Source: Thiorhodospira sibirica ATCC 700588 (GTDB lineage: Bacteria > Pseudomonadota > Gammaproteobacteria > Ectothiorhodospirales > Ectothiorhodospiraceae). Taken from it: DNA of 64,000 bases. The stretch lies in contig NZ_MU255056.1 in assembly GCF_000227725.2 (NCBI RefSeq), positions 483,867 to 547,866 on the forward strand. The letters run 5' to 3'. Position numbers and translations under genes: made by a program. Numbering within the stretch: the stretch's first letter is position 1; every line of letters starts with the position of its first letter. The notes beneath the pieces are model-generated. The model searched no databases. It was not told the origin of the DNA and worked only from the letters and a program-made list of their open reading frames with translations. Positions 17,371 to 25,686 of the stretch are shown here, piece by piece.

Positions 17371-20300
17371 TCAACGACACATTAGTTGCTGGCCGACGAT
17401 ACCCCCGCCGCTAACCCCAATCAGCGGCTGCGTGCGCAGATCATCCTCATCCGCCGCCCCGTTGATGCTGGCCGTCTGCGGATGCATCTCCCACGCTGCA
17501 TCGTCTCCTGCAAGCGGTGTATCCATCAGCTGCATAATGGACTGCTCGACCTCGGCCACCACCCGTTGCTCGGCCATTCCTGGCGTGGGTTCGGGTTCTA
17601 CGGGTTGTTCAGGTTCTACGGGTTGTTCAGGTTCTACGGGTTGTTCAGGTTCTACGGGTTGTTCAGGTTCTACGGGTTGTTCAGGTTCTACGGGTTGTTC
17701 AGGTTCTACGGGTTGTTCAGGTTCTACGGGTTGTTCAGGTTCTACGGGTTGTTCAGGTTCTACGGGTTGTTCGGGTTCTACGGGTTGTTCAGGTTCTACG
17801 GGTTGTTCGGGTTCTACGGGTTGTTCAGGTTCTACGGGTTGTTCAGGCTCTACCGGTTCTTCTGGGTCTGTTGGTTCTTCTGGGTCTGTTGGTTCTTCTG
17901 GATCAACGGGGTCTTCTGGGTCTGTTGGTTCTTCCTGCAATTCCCCATCAAATCTGATTTCACCGAAAGCACTGAGGGTAATATTGTCGTTGATGTTGAT
18001 GGAGCCGCCTGGGGCATACAGATCGATATCGCCCGCCGTGGAGGTGATGTTGCCATCGACATTTAAATCACCGATGGTCGCCGCTTCAAGGTAGATATTG
18101 TTCATCGCCAGCACCCCGCCCTGGCCGATAGATAAGGGGCTGTTGGCGATCAGGGTCACAGCCCCTGCTGGCGCCGAAAGCTCGTATAGCGGGCTGGTGA
18201 ACAAAGGGCCGTAGTTGGTGATATAAACATCCCCAGAGGCGGCATGGATCTCATCTAATCTTAAGGTGGCCGGATTGGCGGGGCCATGATTGACCAGATA
18301 GATACCACCGGCATTCACCGTGGCACTTAGTTCGGCGGTGTCTGTGTTCAAGGCCGCCGTTGGGCTTCCCATCCCCTGGCGGGCCTGAAGATGCAGGCGC
18401 GGTGCGATGAGCGACGCCGAGAGCAGGGTCAGACGCCCGGCGGTCTCCAGATGGATCGCATGAAGCGCCGTCAGTGTGTGCGGTAGTTCGAGGTTTTCGC
18501 GGCTGTGAAGATTCAGAGTATCAAAGGTGGGCGCAATATTTCCCCCGCTCCAGGCAAAATCATCAGTGACTATCAAATCCCCCGTACCCTCAAGTAGGCC
18601 CCCCTCAAGGGTTAGCGCGGCAATATCGCCTCCTGCCAATAGCGCCACCCTGCCACCGCTTACTGCCAAGGCATCAAGCGCACCCGTGTCATGCAAGGAA
18701 AGTTGCCCTGATGTTACCGCCAGGCTGGCGATCTGATAACCACCCTGCAGATCCAGGGTGCCGCCAGAGACAGACAGGGCACCTGTAATGGCGGTGGAGC
18801 CGGTGACATTCAGCGTCCCACCCTGCACATCCAGCGCATTATTGGCCGCAATATCAAGTCCGTTGATGGTGGTTTCCAGTGCCGGATTGACGCGGCCATA
18901 GGTAACGGCGTAGCCGGGGGCGCCGCTGATCAATACCTCATGCCCGGCCTCGGGCAAGCCGCGTGACCAGTTGCCCGCCGTCTCCCAGGTCAGTCCTCCT
19001 GCCGCATTGGTAAAGACGTTGGCAGTGTCGCTCACCCCGCCATAAATCAAGCGCGCTGCCTCGCCCTCGCTCAAGGCATAGCCGAGGTTGAGCCCGGCAA
19101 ACTCCGGCCAGACCTCAAACGCATTGAAGCGACCGTTTAATGTACCGTCAACCTGCAAAAAGGGAAAAACGCTGCCGGGTGCAGGCTGGTAGTTATTCAG
19201 TAAACGCGCCTCCAGAAGGCCATCGAGGTGAATATCACCGACCACGCGAATGCGGCCAAACTCGCCGTCTTGCGTTCCCTTGATGCCCAGCTTGATGCGC
19301 GCCTCGGCAGTATTGACGAAGTTGCCGGTAATCTCCAGCGTATCCAGGGTGTCTGAATCGACCAGCACCGCCACATCACCGTTATTGCGCAGATTGCCCG
19401 CAATCGTACCGCGTCCAATCAGCTCGCCGTGATTGATCACCTCCGCCGCCTCAATGGTATGCGCCCACAGGGAATACGGCCCGGCATGGTTCTCAAACGC
19501 CACACCGGCGGCGACACTCAGGCGATCACTGCTCAGCGTGTAGGGAATCTCCACAGCGTCCAGCGCTCCCCGCGCCCGACGCAATAAATCCTCGCCTTGC
19601 ACCTCGGCACCGGCGGAATCCAGTCTGAGCAGACCGAGCTGCAGGCGCTGATCGTCCAGATGGCTGGCATTGTAATACCAGCGCACATAAGCACCGGGGG
19701 CGTCTGGGCGTCCGGCGATATAACTGAGCAAGGCGCCCGGTTGCTGCGGGATTTGACTGCCCTGCAAGGGCGTCTGGAAGAGCCCATTGGCATCGGTCAC
19801 CGATTCGCTAATCAATACACCGTCAATGTAGGTGCGCACCACCCAGCCGCTATTCACATAAGCCCCAGCGGCATCCAGCACAAAGCCTGAAACGACATAA
19901 TCCGCTGGCGCAGACGCGGCCCACGTCAGATAGGGATAAGAGGCCCCTTCATCAATGCCCCATAGAGCACTGAAATCCCAGCCAGTGAAACTGACACGCC
20001 GCATCATGGCATCACTGTCCAGGCCGGTGCAGCCGTCAATGACGCCGCCGCTGCCAGCGCACTGGCTCAGCCCGGAAGTGGTCGTGTTCCAGTAGGCAGA
20101 GATTACCTCGTTAGCGCCCCTATCCTCGCCAATCAAGCCGCCGATCTGGTCGCTTCCTGTCACCGCGCCGGAGGCATAGCTGTGTGCAATGCGGGTGCGT
20201 TGCGCGTTATAGCCCACCAGCCCGCCCACTTGCGTCGCACCGGCCTGACCGACATGGCCTGCGGCATAGCTGTTTTCAATAGTGCCTGCATTCGCACCCA

Positions 20301-23235
20301 CCAAACCGCCCAGCTGCTGGCTATCCTGACCGGCGGTAATGTGGCCTTGAGCATAGCTTTGCTGAATGAGTCCATCGCCTTCCGTCACCGTGGTGGAACC
20401 GCTGACATTTTCCCCCACCAGACCACCGAGCCTCTCACTGCGATCTCCTGCACTGACATTCCCGGTGGCATAGCTTTGCGTGATCTCTGCATAGCGGTTT
20501 TCGCCGACCAACCCGCCGAGCATCCGGCTATCATGGCCGCCTTGCACCTCCCCCGTGGCATAGCTTGCGATAATGATGGCATTGTCATTTTCTCCCGCCA
20601 AACCGCCCAGCTTTTCGCTGTTATCATGGCCGCGTATGTAGCCGGTGGCATGGCTATGCTCGATACGCCCCCAGTTACTGCCCACCAGACCGCCGACATA
20701 GCCGATGCCCTTGGCATAGCCCGTCGCATCACTGTTAAGAATTTGGCCACTGCGCAGATTTTGCCCGACCAATCCGCCGATGCGTGATCCAGACATTTCA
20801 AAATGGACATTCACCGCGCTATGGCTGTCAGTAATGCTTCCCTGATTGGAGCCCACCAGCCCGCCCACCTCGCTGATCCCGGTAAACTCCGGATTGGCCT
20901 GCATCCAGCCCTGCGTGTGGCTTTGCAAGATCTGACCGGCATTATTGCCGACCAGCCCGCCGACGCTGCTAACCGAGGATGCCTGGATTTCCAGCATGAC
21001 CTCTGCCTGGCTGGCCTCAATCGCCCCCTGATTGTGTCCCACCAGACCGCCGATGCGGCGACTGCCTTGCGTATCAATCTCGATAAGGACATCCTTAGCC
21101 TCACTGGCATCAATGCGCCCCGATGTCGTACTCCCTGCCACGTTATAACCGACCAGACCGCCGACCCGATCTTCACCGCGCACAAGGCCGCTGTTCACCA
21201 CCCCGGCGTGTACACTTCCCTGCTGATAACCTGCCAGCATCCCGACATTTTGCCGGCCTGTGACCTGACTTTGTACCACCGAGCTAGAGACCAGCGCACC
21301 ATAATTTCTGCCGACCAGCGCGCCTACATGCAAATCCCCGGCGATAGTGGCCCCCTGCAGCGTCAGGTTGCGCACCACGGTATCTGTTCCGGTGTAGCCA
21401 AACAGCCCCACATCCAGGGTTTGTGGCCGCTGGATGTGCAGATTGCTAATGCGATGCCCCAAGCCCGCAAACACGCCGCCAAAGTAGTGACTGACACCCG
21501 TACTACCGGAACCAATGGGCATAAATCCCGCGCCCTCATTCCAGGTGCGGGTATTGGAGGCATCAATGTCTTGACCCAGCACATAGTCCTCATTGCGCAG
21601 CGAAGGATGGGCAATGGCCTGCAAGGTGGGGCGTTGAGGCGGAGCAGTGTGATCCCCGGCCTGTCCGAGTTCGGTGATCACCGTGTATTGGCGTTCGGCA
21701 CCATCTGAGCCTAACTTGGTGGAAAAGGTGCTGGTGGCCGACAAAGACACCGGCTGATGCACGTAATATTCGGCGGGATTATTCGCGGCCACGGCTTTTT
21801 GCCCATACTCCAGCGCCAGCCCCGCGCCCTCAAGGGCCGACATGGGAGCATTGATATGAATATCATTCCAGGCGCTCAGGGTCAGCGTATGGGCACTCCA
21901 GGACACCGCATCATCGACGAGGATATCGCCATTGCCCGTGGCATCATCCGCTACATTGCACGCCACCCCCGTACACGCCACGCCGACAGCGAGGGTCTGA
22001 ATGGTCACATCGGTGCTCGCCAAGGCCGCTGACAGTGCCGCGCCGGTAATATCGCCGCCGCTGGGGGCTATGGTGAAATCCTGCGGATCAATCAGCCAGG
22101 TGCCGGTTTTGCCCTGCGGCGCGGCGGTGGTAATCACCGCATCCGGGGCAATACTGACCTGTGCCGCCGAGGTTTCGATAAAGCCACCATCGCCCCCCTG
22201 CGGGGCCGAGGCATCCAGCACACCGCCAATCTCAATGCGATTATCCTCAACGATGCGCCCCTCGTGCATCCCGCCGAGGATAAAAATCTCGCCCTCATGC
22301 TCTTCAATGGTTTGCGCCCGCACCAGTCCTTGATTGTTCACCACCGTCGCTTTCAGGCCATTGGCGACCCGCGCCGTCATGATGATGCGCCCGCCATCGG
22401 CGAGCAGTTCACCGATATTTTCCACCCCCGCCAGGGCGCTCAAGGTCGCCCGATCCACCGAAAGATTGATCAGTTGATCACCGTCGATGTCCAGCGTGAT
22501 GCGTTCCCCGCTGACCAGCGCAATATCACCGAGACGAGCCTGCACAATGCCCTCATTGCGGGTGTAATCACCGGCGAGAATCACATAGCCCGCATTGGCA
22601 TTGATCAGGCCGCGATTGATCACCCCGACCCCGTGCGTCGGTGCATCCACCGGGCGCTCAAATACAAAGCGCCCGGCCATGAAATCCTCATTGTGAATAT
22701 CCAGCGTAGACGCCACCAGACCCTGCACATCCACCCGGCTTTGCGGGCCGAAGACAATGCCTTGCGGATTGATCAAAAACACCTGCCCGTTGGCCTGTAT
22801 CTGCCCCAGAATCTGGCTGGGATTTTGCCCCAGAATGCGATTTAAGGTTGCAGCGTCAGCGCCGGGCTGTACAAAGCGCACCAGCGCATCGACATTCACA
22901 TCAAAGCGTTGCCATTCAATAATGGCGCGCTGGCTATGCTGTTCAATCAGTGTGGTATGCGCATCCGGGCGCGAGATCGTCGCCTCACCGGCGCGCAGCT
23001 GTTCGCCACCGGGGCCGCCCCATCCGGGCACGGGAAGCAACAAGGTGACACATAAAAGACTGCTGGAGGCCAGCGCGCTTGGCCTCAAATATGGCGTGGC
23101 CCTGGGTCGTCGTTGGGTACCAGCCTTGATGGCCTGCTGTATCGCCAAAGCCAGTGGCGTGCATGGATGCGGGGGGCGTGTGCGGATAACGCCTGTGCGG
23201 GGAGAAGGAAAACCATCAGATCGTCTTGATTTCAT
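17371..23235 (-). CDS. Two-partner secretion exoprotein (TpsA, filamentous-haemagglutinin type) with GLUG repeats
   Basis: The 1954-residue protein begins with a long basic leader of about 70 residues. A TPS secretion domain follows (about 75-330; GQVFLINPQGIVFGPQSRVDVQG). The middle, about 630-1060, is an array of some 18 GLUG-type repeats (pattern GGLVGxNxGxIxxSxAxGxV) expected to form a beta-helix. Regions at 1060-1760 look like further beta-rich stalk. A linker at about 1785-1885 is made of DPEEPT and EPEQPV repeats. The 70-residue tail ends QQLMCR. It should be secreted by the TpsB at 23263-24924 and held on or released from the surface, perhaps as an adhesin. The ATG at 23235 is preferred over the GTG at 23244 because a CAGG sits eight bases ahead. 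Confidence 0.92.
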   Translation of the reverse strand: MKSRRSDGFPSPRTGVIRTRPPHPCTPLALAIQQAIKAGTQRRPRATPYLRPSALASSSLLCVTLLLPVPGWGGPGGEQLRAGEATISRPDAHTTLIEQHSQRAIIEWQRFDVNVDALVRFVQPGADAATLNRILGQNPSQILGQIQANGQVFLINPQGIVFGPQSRVDVQGLVASTLDIHNEDFMAGRFVFERPVDAPTHGVGVINRGLINANAGYVILAGDYTRNEGIVQARLGDIALVSGERITLDIDGDQLINLSVDRATLSALAGVENIGELLADGGRIIMTARVANGLKATVVNNQGLVRAQTIEEHEGEIFILGGMHEGRIVEDNRIEIGGVLDASAPQGGDGGFIETSAAQVSIAPDAVITTAAPQGKTGTWLIDPQDFTIAPSGGDITGAALSAALASTDVTIQTLAVGVACTGVACNVADDATGNGDILVDDAVSWSAHTLTLSAWNDIHINAPMSALEGAGLALEYGQKAVAANNPAEYYVHQPVSLSATSTFSTKLGSDGAERQYTVITELGQAGDHTAPPQRPTLQAIAHPSLRNEDYVLGQDIDASNTRTWNEGAGFMPIGSGSTGVSHYFGGVFAGLGHRISNLHIQRPQTLDVGLFGYTGTDTVVRNLTLQGATIAGDLHVGALVGRNYGALVSSSVVQSQVTGRQNVGMLAGYQQGSVHAGVVNSGLVRGEDRVGGLVGYNVAGSTTSGRIDASEAKDVLIEIDTQGSRRIGGLVGHNQGAIEASQAEVMLEIQASSVSSVGGLVGNNAGQILQSHTQGWMQANPEFTGISEVGGLVGSNQGSITDSHSAVNVHFEMSGSRIGGLVGQNLRSGQILNSDATGYAKGIGYVGGLVGSNWGRIEHSHATGYIRGHDNSEKLGGLAGENDNAIIIASYATGEVQGGHDSRMLGGLVGENRYAEITQSYATGNVSAGDRSERLGGLVGENVSGSTTVTEGDGLIQQSYAQGHITAGQDSQQLGGLVGANAGTIENSYAAGHVGQAGATQVGGLVGYNAQRTRIAHSYASGAVTGSDQIGGLIGEDRGANEVISAYWNTTTSGLSQCAGSGGVIDGCTGLDSDAMMRRVSFTGWDFSALWGIDEGASYPYLTWAASAPADYVVSGFVLDAAGAYVNSGWVVRTYIDGVLISESVTDANGLFQTPLQGSQIPQQPGALLSYIAGRPDAPGAYVRWYYNASHLDDQRLQLGLLRLDSAGAEVQGEDLLRRARGALDAVEIPYTLSSDRLSVAAGVAFENHAGPYSLWAHTIEAAEVINHGELIGRGTIAGNLRNNGDVAVLVDSDTLDTLEITGNFVNTAEARIKLGIKGTQDGEFGRIRVVGDIHLDGLLEARLLNNYQPAPGSVFPFLQVDGTLNGRFNAFEVWPEFAGLNLGYALSEGEAARLIYGGVSDTANVFTNAAGGLTWETAGNWSRGLPEAGHEVLISGAPGYAVTYGRVNPALETTINGLDIAANNALDVQGGTLNVTGSTAITGALSVSGGTLDLQGGYQIASLAVTSGQLSLHDTGALDALAVSGGRVALLAGGDIAALTLEGGLLEGTGDLIVTDDFAWSGGNIAPTFDTLNLHSRENLELPHTLTALHAIHLETAGRLTLLSASLIAPRLHLQARQGMGSPTAALNTDTAELSATVNAGGIYLVNHGPANPATLRLDEIHAASGDVYITNYGPLFTSPLYELSAPAGAVTLIANSPLSIGQGGVLAMNNIYLEAATIGDLNVDGNITSTAGDIDLYAPGGSININDNITLSAFGEIRFDGELQEEPTDPEDPVDPEEPTDPEEPTDPEEPVEPEQPVEPEQPVEPEQPVEPEQPVEPEQPVEPEQPVEPEQPVEPEQPVEPEQPVEPEQPVEPEQPVEPEQPVEPEQPVEPEQPVEPEPTPGMAEQRVVAEVEQSIMQLMDTPLAGDDAAWEMHPQTASINGAADEDDLRTQPLIGVSGGGIVGQQLMCR
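17596..17865 (-). repeat. Fifteen-fold 18-bp tandem repeat inside tpsA
   Basis: The unit ttctacgggttgttcagg (plus strand) recurs 15 times with a period of exactly 18 bases. A few units have G for A, and the last has drifted. It encodes the hexapeptide EPEQPV. The near identity of units at the DNA level points to recent expansion or active homogenisation by slippage or recombination. Copy number changes of one unit keep the frame and only alter linker length. Confidence 0.9.
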
Positions 23236-23262
23236 GATGCGCACCTGCTGTCGCTAAACACC

Positions 23263-24924
23263 TTAAAAGGTCGTTGCCAGATGAACCCAATACAGGCTGC
23301 GGTCATCGTGGGCCTGCTCACCGCTCAAGGCATAGGCCCAGTGCAGACTCAACTGGTGGCGTTGTTGCAGTAACACCGCGCTACCCAGCCCCGCTGCCGT
23401 CAGCGAATCACTGCGCGAGAGACCCTCAGGTGGCCGTATCCGCTCCACCCAGCCGCTATCGACAAAGCCACGCAGACTGAGGTCAGCCTGCTCCAGGCGC
23501 ACATAGCGGCGCAGTTCAGCGCTTGCCTGTAGTCCTTGATCACCGCGCTGGCGCGAGGGCACAAAGCCACGCACGCTGTGCGGCCCGCCGAGGCTAAATT
23601 GCTGGCTATCGGGCAAGGGATCCAGCGAAAGCTGGGCGCTACTGCGCAGATGCACGCCCCAGTCCGGGTTTAGCAGGTAATCGAAGCTACCGCTGAGCGC
23701 CAGGCGACCCTGCATCGCATCCTCATTTGGGCCATCATCATGACAGCGCAGATTGCTGGCAAAACTGGCACTCAGTGAATAAAAGGCCTGCGCCAGCCGT
23801 CGATCAAACTGTAAGCGGGTGTCGAGGTATTGGATGCTGGCATCGGTCAAAGGCACCCCGTCCAGATCAGAGCGGCCTTTGCTGTGTACCAGCGCCGCAC
23901 TCAAAGACAGATTTTGCACCCGGCGACGCTGTAGCGGATAGCTGTATTGCAGGCGCGCATGTTCACTCACCCCATCCATATTCAGCGCGGCAAAATCGCC
24001 CCCGACATCATAGTCGGCACGGCTGTAAGCCAGACTGCCAACCCCGCCGCGATAGCCCACCGGGCGCGACCACTCCACGCGCCCCTGACGCAGTAAATTG
24101 GATTCCGCCACGGTGATGCCCAGACCCAACTGATCACCCCTGCCGCTCAGATTATAAAGATTGGCGGCCGTACCCACGCGCCACTGCCCGACACTTTCGG
24201 GGCCATGATTATCCACACTCAGGCGCAGATTCCAGCGCGTTTCTTCCATACGCAGGCGAATGTGTGAGGTGCCGTATTCCTCACCGGGAATGATCACCGA
24301 ACGCGCCACCAACCCCGGTAGATCGTTGAGCAGCAAAATCTCCCGCTCAATGACATCAAAGCGCAGCACCTCGCCGAGTGCAATCCCGCTCAGATGGCGA
24401 TGCAGGGTGTCATCCTGATAGCGCTGATTGCCCTCAAACAAAATCCCGGCAATCTGGCCCTCAATGATCTCAATCCGCACCCGCCCATCACTGACCCGCT
24501 GCGCCGGAATGGTGGCACTGGCCACACTGTAGCCGTGCTGCTGATAAAAAGCGGTAATCTCATCGGCCGTGGCATAAATCTCCGCCAGGGTCAGCGCCTG
24601 TCCATAGCGATCTGCAATCACTGCTTGCAGCGCCTCATTGCTGAAAACCTGATTGCCGACAAACTCAAAGGCATGGATGGTCACGCGAGGCCCGCCAGCA
24701 GGAATGTCGGCTGGCAACGGTGCGGTCATGGCAGGGGGGAGTGGATCAGCGGGAGGACGTGCGGGGGGAACAGGGGGACGTAGTGATTCTTCAACAACAC
24801 CAGGGCTTGGAAACTGCGCCATTGCCGGTGGCGTCAAGCCCAGCAATATCAGCACCCCAAACGCATATAGCACCCCGCAAACATGGGCTGCAAACAGCCC
24901 GCGAGAAGAGCGGTACACGAACAT
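23263..24924 (-). CDS. Two-partner secretion outer-membrane transporter TpsB (FhaC/ShlB family)
   Basis: The 553-residue protein has a signal peptide (cleavage near residue 36 after PPAMA) and a Pro-rich stretch. Two POTRA domains follow (about 78-155 and 155-230; VTIHAFEFVGNQVFSNEAL and ILFEGNQRYQDDTL). The rest is a 16-strand barrel ending in Phe (HLATTF). The barrel has the conserved SLGGPHSVRGF motif of the plug-loop L6 (VRGF/Y). It secretes the TpsA encoded 27 bases downstream. The ATG follows GAGGAAT. The length equals the family norm (about 550). The promoter should lie in 24925-25177, but no convincing -35/-10 pair was seen there. Confidence 0.94.
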   Translation of the reverse strand: MFVYRSSRGLFAAHVCGVLYAFGVLILLGLTPPAMAQFPSPGVVEESLRPPVPPARPPADPLPPAMTAPLPADIPAGGPRVTIHAFEFVGNQVFSNEALQAVIADRYGQALTLAEIYATADEITAFYQQHGYSVASATIPAQRVSDGRVRIEIIEGQIAGILFEGNQRYQDDTLHRHLSGIALGEVLRFDVIEREILLLNDLPGLVARSVIIPGEEYGTSHIRLRMEETRWNLRLSVDNHGPESVGQWRVGTAANLYNLSGRGDQLGLGITVAESNLLRQGRVEWSRPVGYRGGVGSLAYSRADYDVGGDFAALNMDGVSEHARLQYSYPLQRRRVQNLSLSAALVHSKGRSDLDGVPLTDASIQYLDTRLQFDRRLAQAFYSLSASFASNLRCHDDGPNEDAMQGRLALSGSFDYLLNPDWGVHLRSSAQLSLDPLPDSQQFSLGGPHSVRGFVPSRQRGDQGLQASAELRRYVRLEQADLSLRGFVDSGWVERIRPPEGLSRSDSLTAAGLGSAVLLQQRHQLSLHWAYALSGEQAHDDRSLYWVHLATTF

Positions 24925-25177
24925 GCAGAATTCCTCATCGTGGTGGGCAGAGCAAACGCATCAGAACGTGATCACCGGCAACAGACAACGCAATATTTTC
25001 CGCCGGATCCCCATGAGCTGCCCGTCAACATAACACGCCTCCTTGCATGAGGAAAAGTGCAAATACGCATTCACGCACATTCACGGGTGTCGCGCAAGAT
25101 CGACCTTGGGAGCGCCGCGACCTGCGGCTCAAGGCCACAGCTACAGCGCTGAGATGCTTGTTGATAACCCTGCGGTG

Positions 25178-25534
25178 TTAATCCTTGGGTGGCGGGGGTT
25201 GTATGGCTTCCAGTGTTTGAATATGTGCGCTCAGGCCGACGGCGCGGCTTACGTCCAGCTCCAGGGCGATGCCGGTGTTCAGATTTTCATCCAGTCCGCC
25301 AGCACTGACAATGGCATCCAGAACCACCGAGGAGCGGCGATCTTCCACCAGAATCAAGATCACGCTGCGAAAGGCCATGAATTCCAGGCCAAAGAAGGTG
25401 AATTGGCGATGCAGACCGTGACCTTGTGCATCTTTGATGACGGTAGCCCCGGTGGCGCCGGCGGCTCTGGCAGCATCAAGCACGATGCTGGTTTTTTCTT
25501 CGTCAACAAACACCATAATCAGTTTGAATTGCAT
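25178..25534 (-). CDS. Small PII-like signalling protein
   Basis: The 118-residue product has the size and strand-helix pattern of PII/GlnB-like trimeric regulators (MQFKLIMVFVDEEKTSIVLDAA at the start, an AGATGATVI segment, a second half with LVEDRRSSVVLDAIVSAGG). The uridylylated Tyr of GlnB and the usual T-loop sequence are missing; the loop region reads DAQGHGLHRQFTFFG. So it is not GlnB or GlnK but one of the divergent PII-like groups, ligand unknown. The ATG at 25534 is chosen for its AAGGAAACC ribosome binding site; the frame is open further upstream. It ends in a Pro-rich tail. No transporter or enzyme partner is adjacent, which is unusual for such proteins. Confidence 0.75.
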   Translation of the reverse strand: MQFKLIMVFVDEEKTSIVLDAARAAGATGATVIKDAQGHGLHRQFTFFGLEFMAFRSVILILVEDRRSSVVLDAIVSAGGLDENLNTGIALELDVSRAVGLSAHIQTLEAIQPPPPKD

Positions 25535-25632
25535 GGGGTGGTTTCCTTGTGGCATGTGAGGAGCAAAAAACAGGTTGCAGGCTTTGCCCATTCAGCGGCT
25601 AAGCGGCGTTTTGCCGGAGACTTGCTGCGCTT

Positions 25633-25663
25633 GTCTTGCGACGGCGGCAAGCCGTCGCAAGAC
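25633..25663 (-). repeat. Perfect 13-bp-stem hairpin between glyS and the PII-like gene
   Basis: GTCTTGCGACGGC and GCCGTCGCAAGAC pair perfectly around a five-base loop. The stem core is shared with the first hairpin of the repeat at 8349. No T-run follows on the minus strand, so it is not a clear rho-independent terminator, but it may mark the 3' end of the glyQS mRNA. Confidence 0.7.
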
Positions 25664-25686
25664 TGCGTTGCGCCGGGTTATAGCCG

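Noticed and set aside
17596-17865. Regular repeats looked at first like a CRISPR array
   Set aside because: There are no unique spacers; the unit is 18 bases, continuous, and stays in frame as EPEQPV codons of tpsA.
20182-21708. Long plus-strand open frames opposite tpsA
   Set aside because: Antisense shadows of the GLUG repeats; repetitive His/Ala-rich products without any motif.
25178-25534. Naming this gene glnB or glnK
   Set aside because: The modification-site Tyr and the conserved T-loop are absent and no amtB is adjacent.
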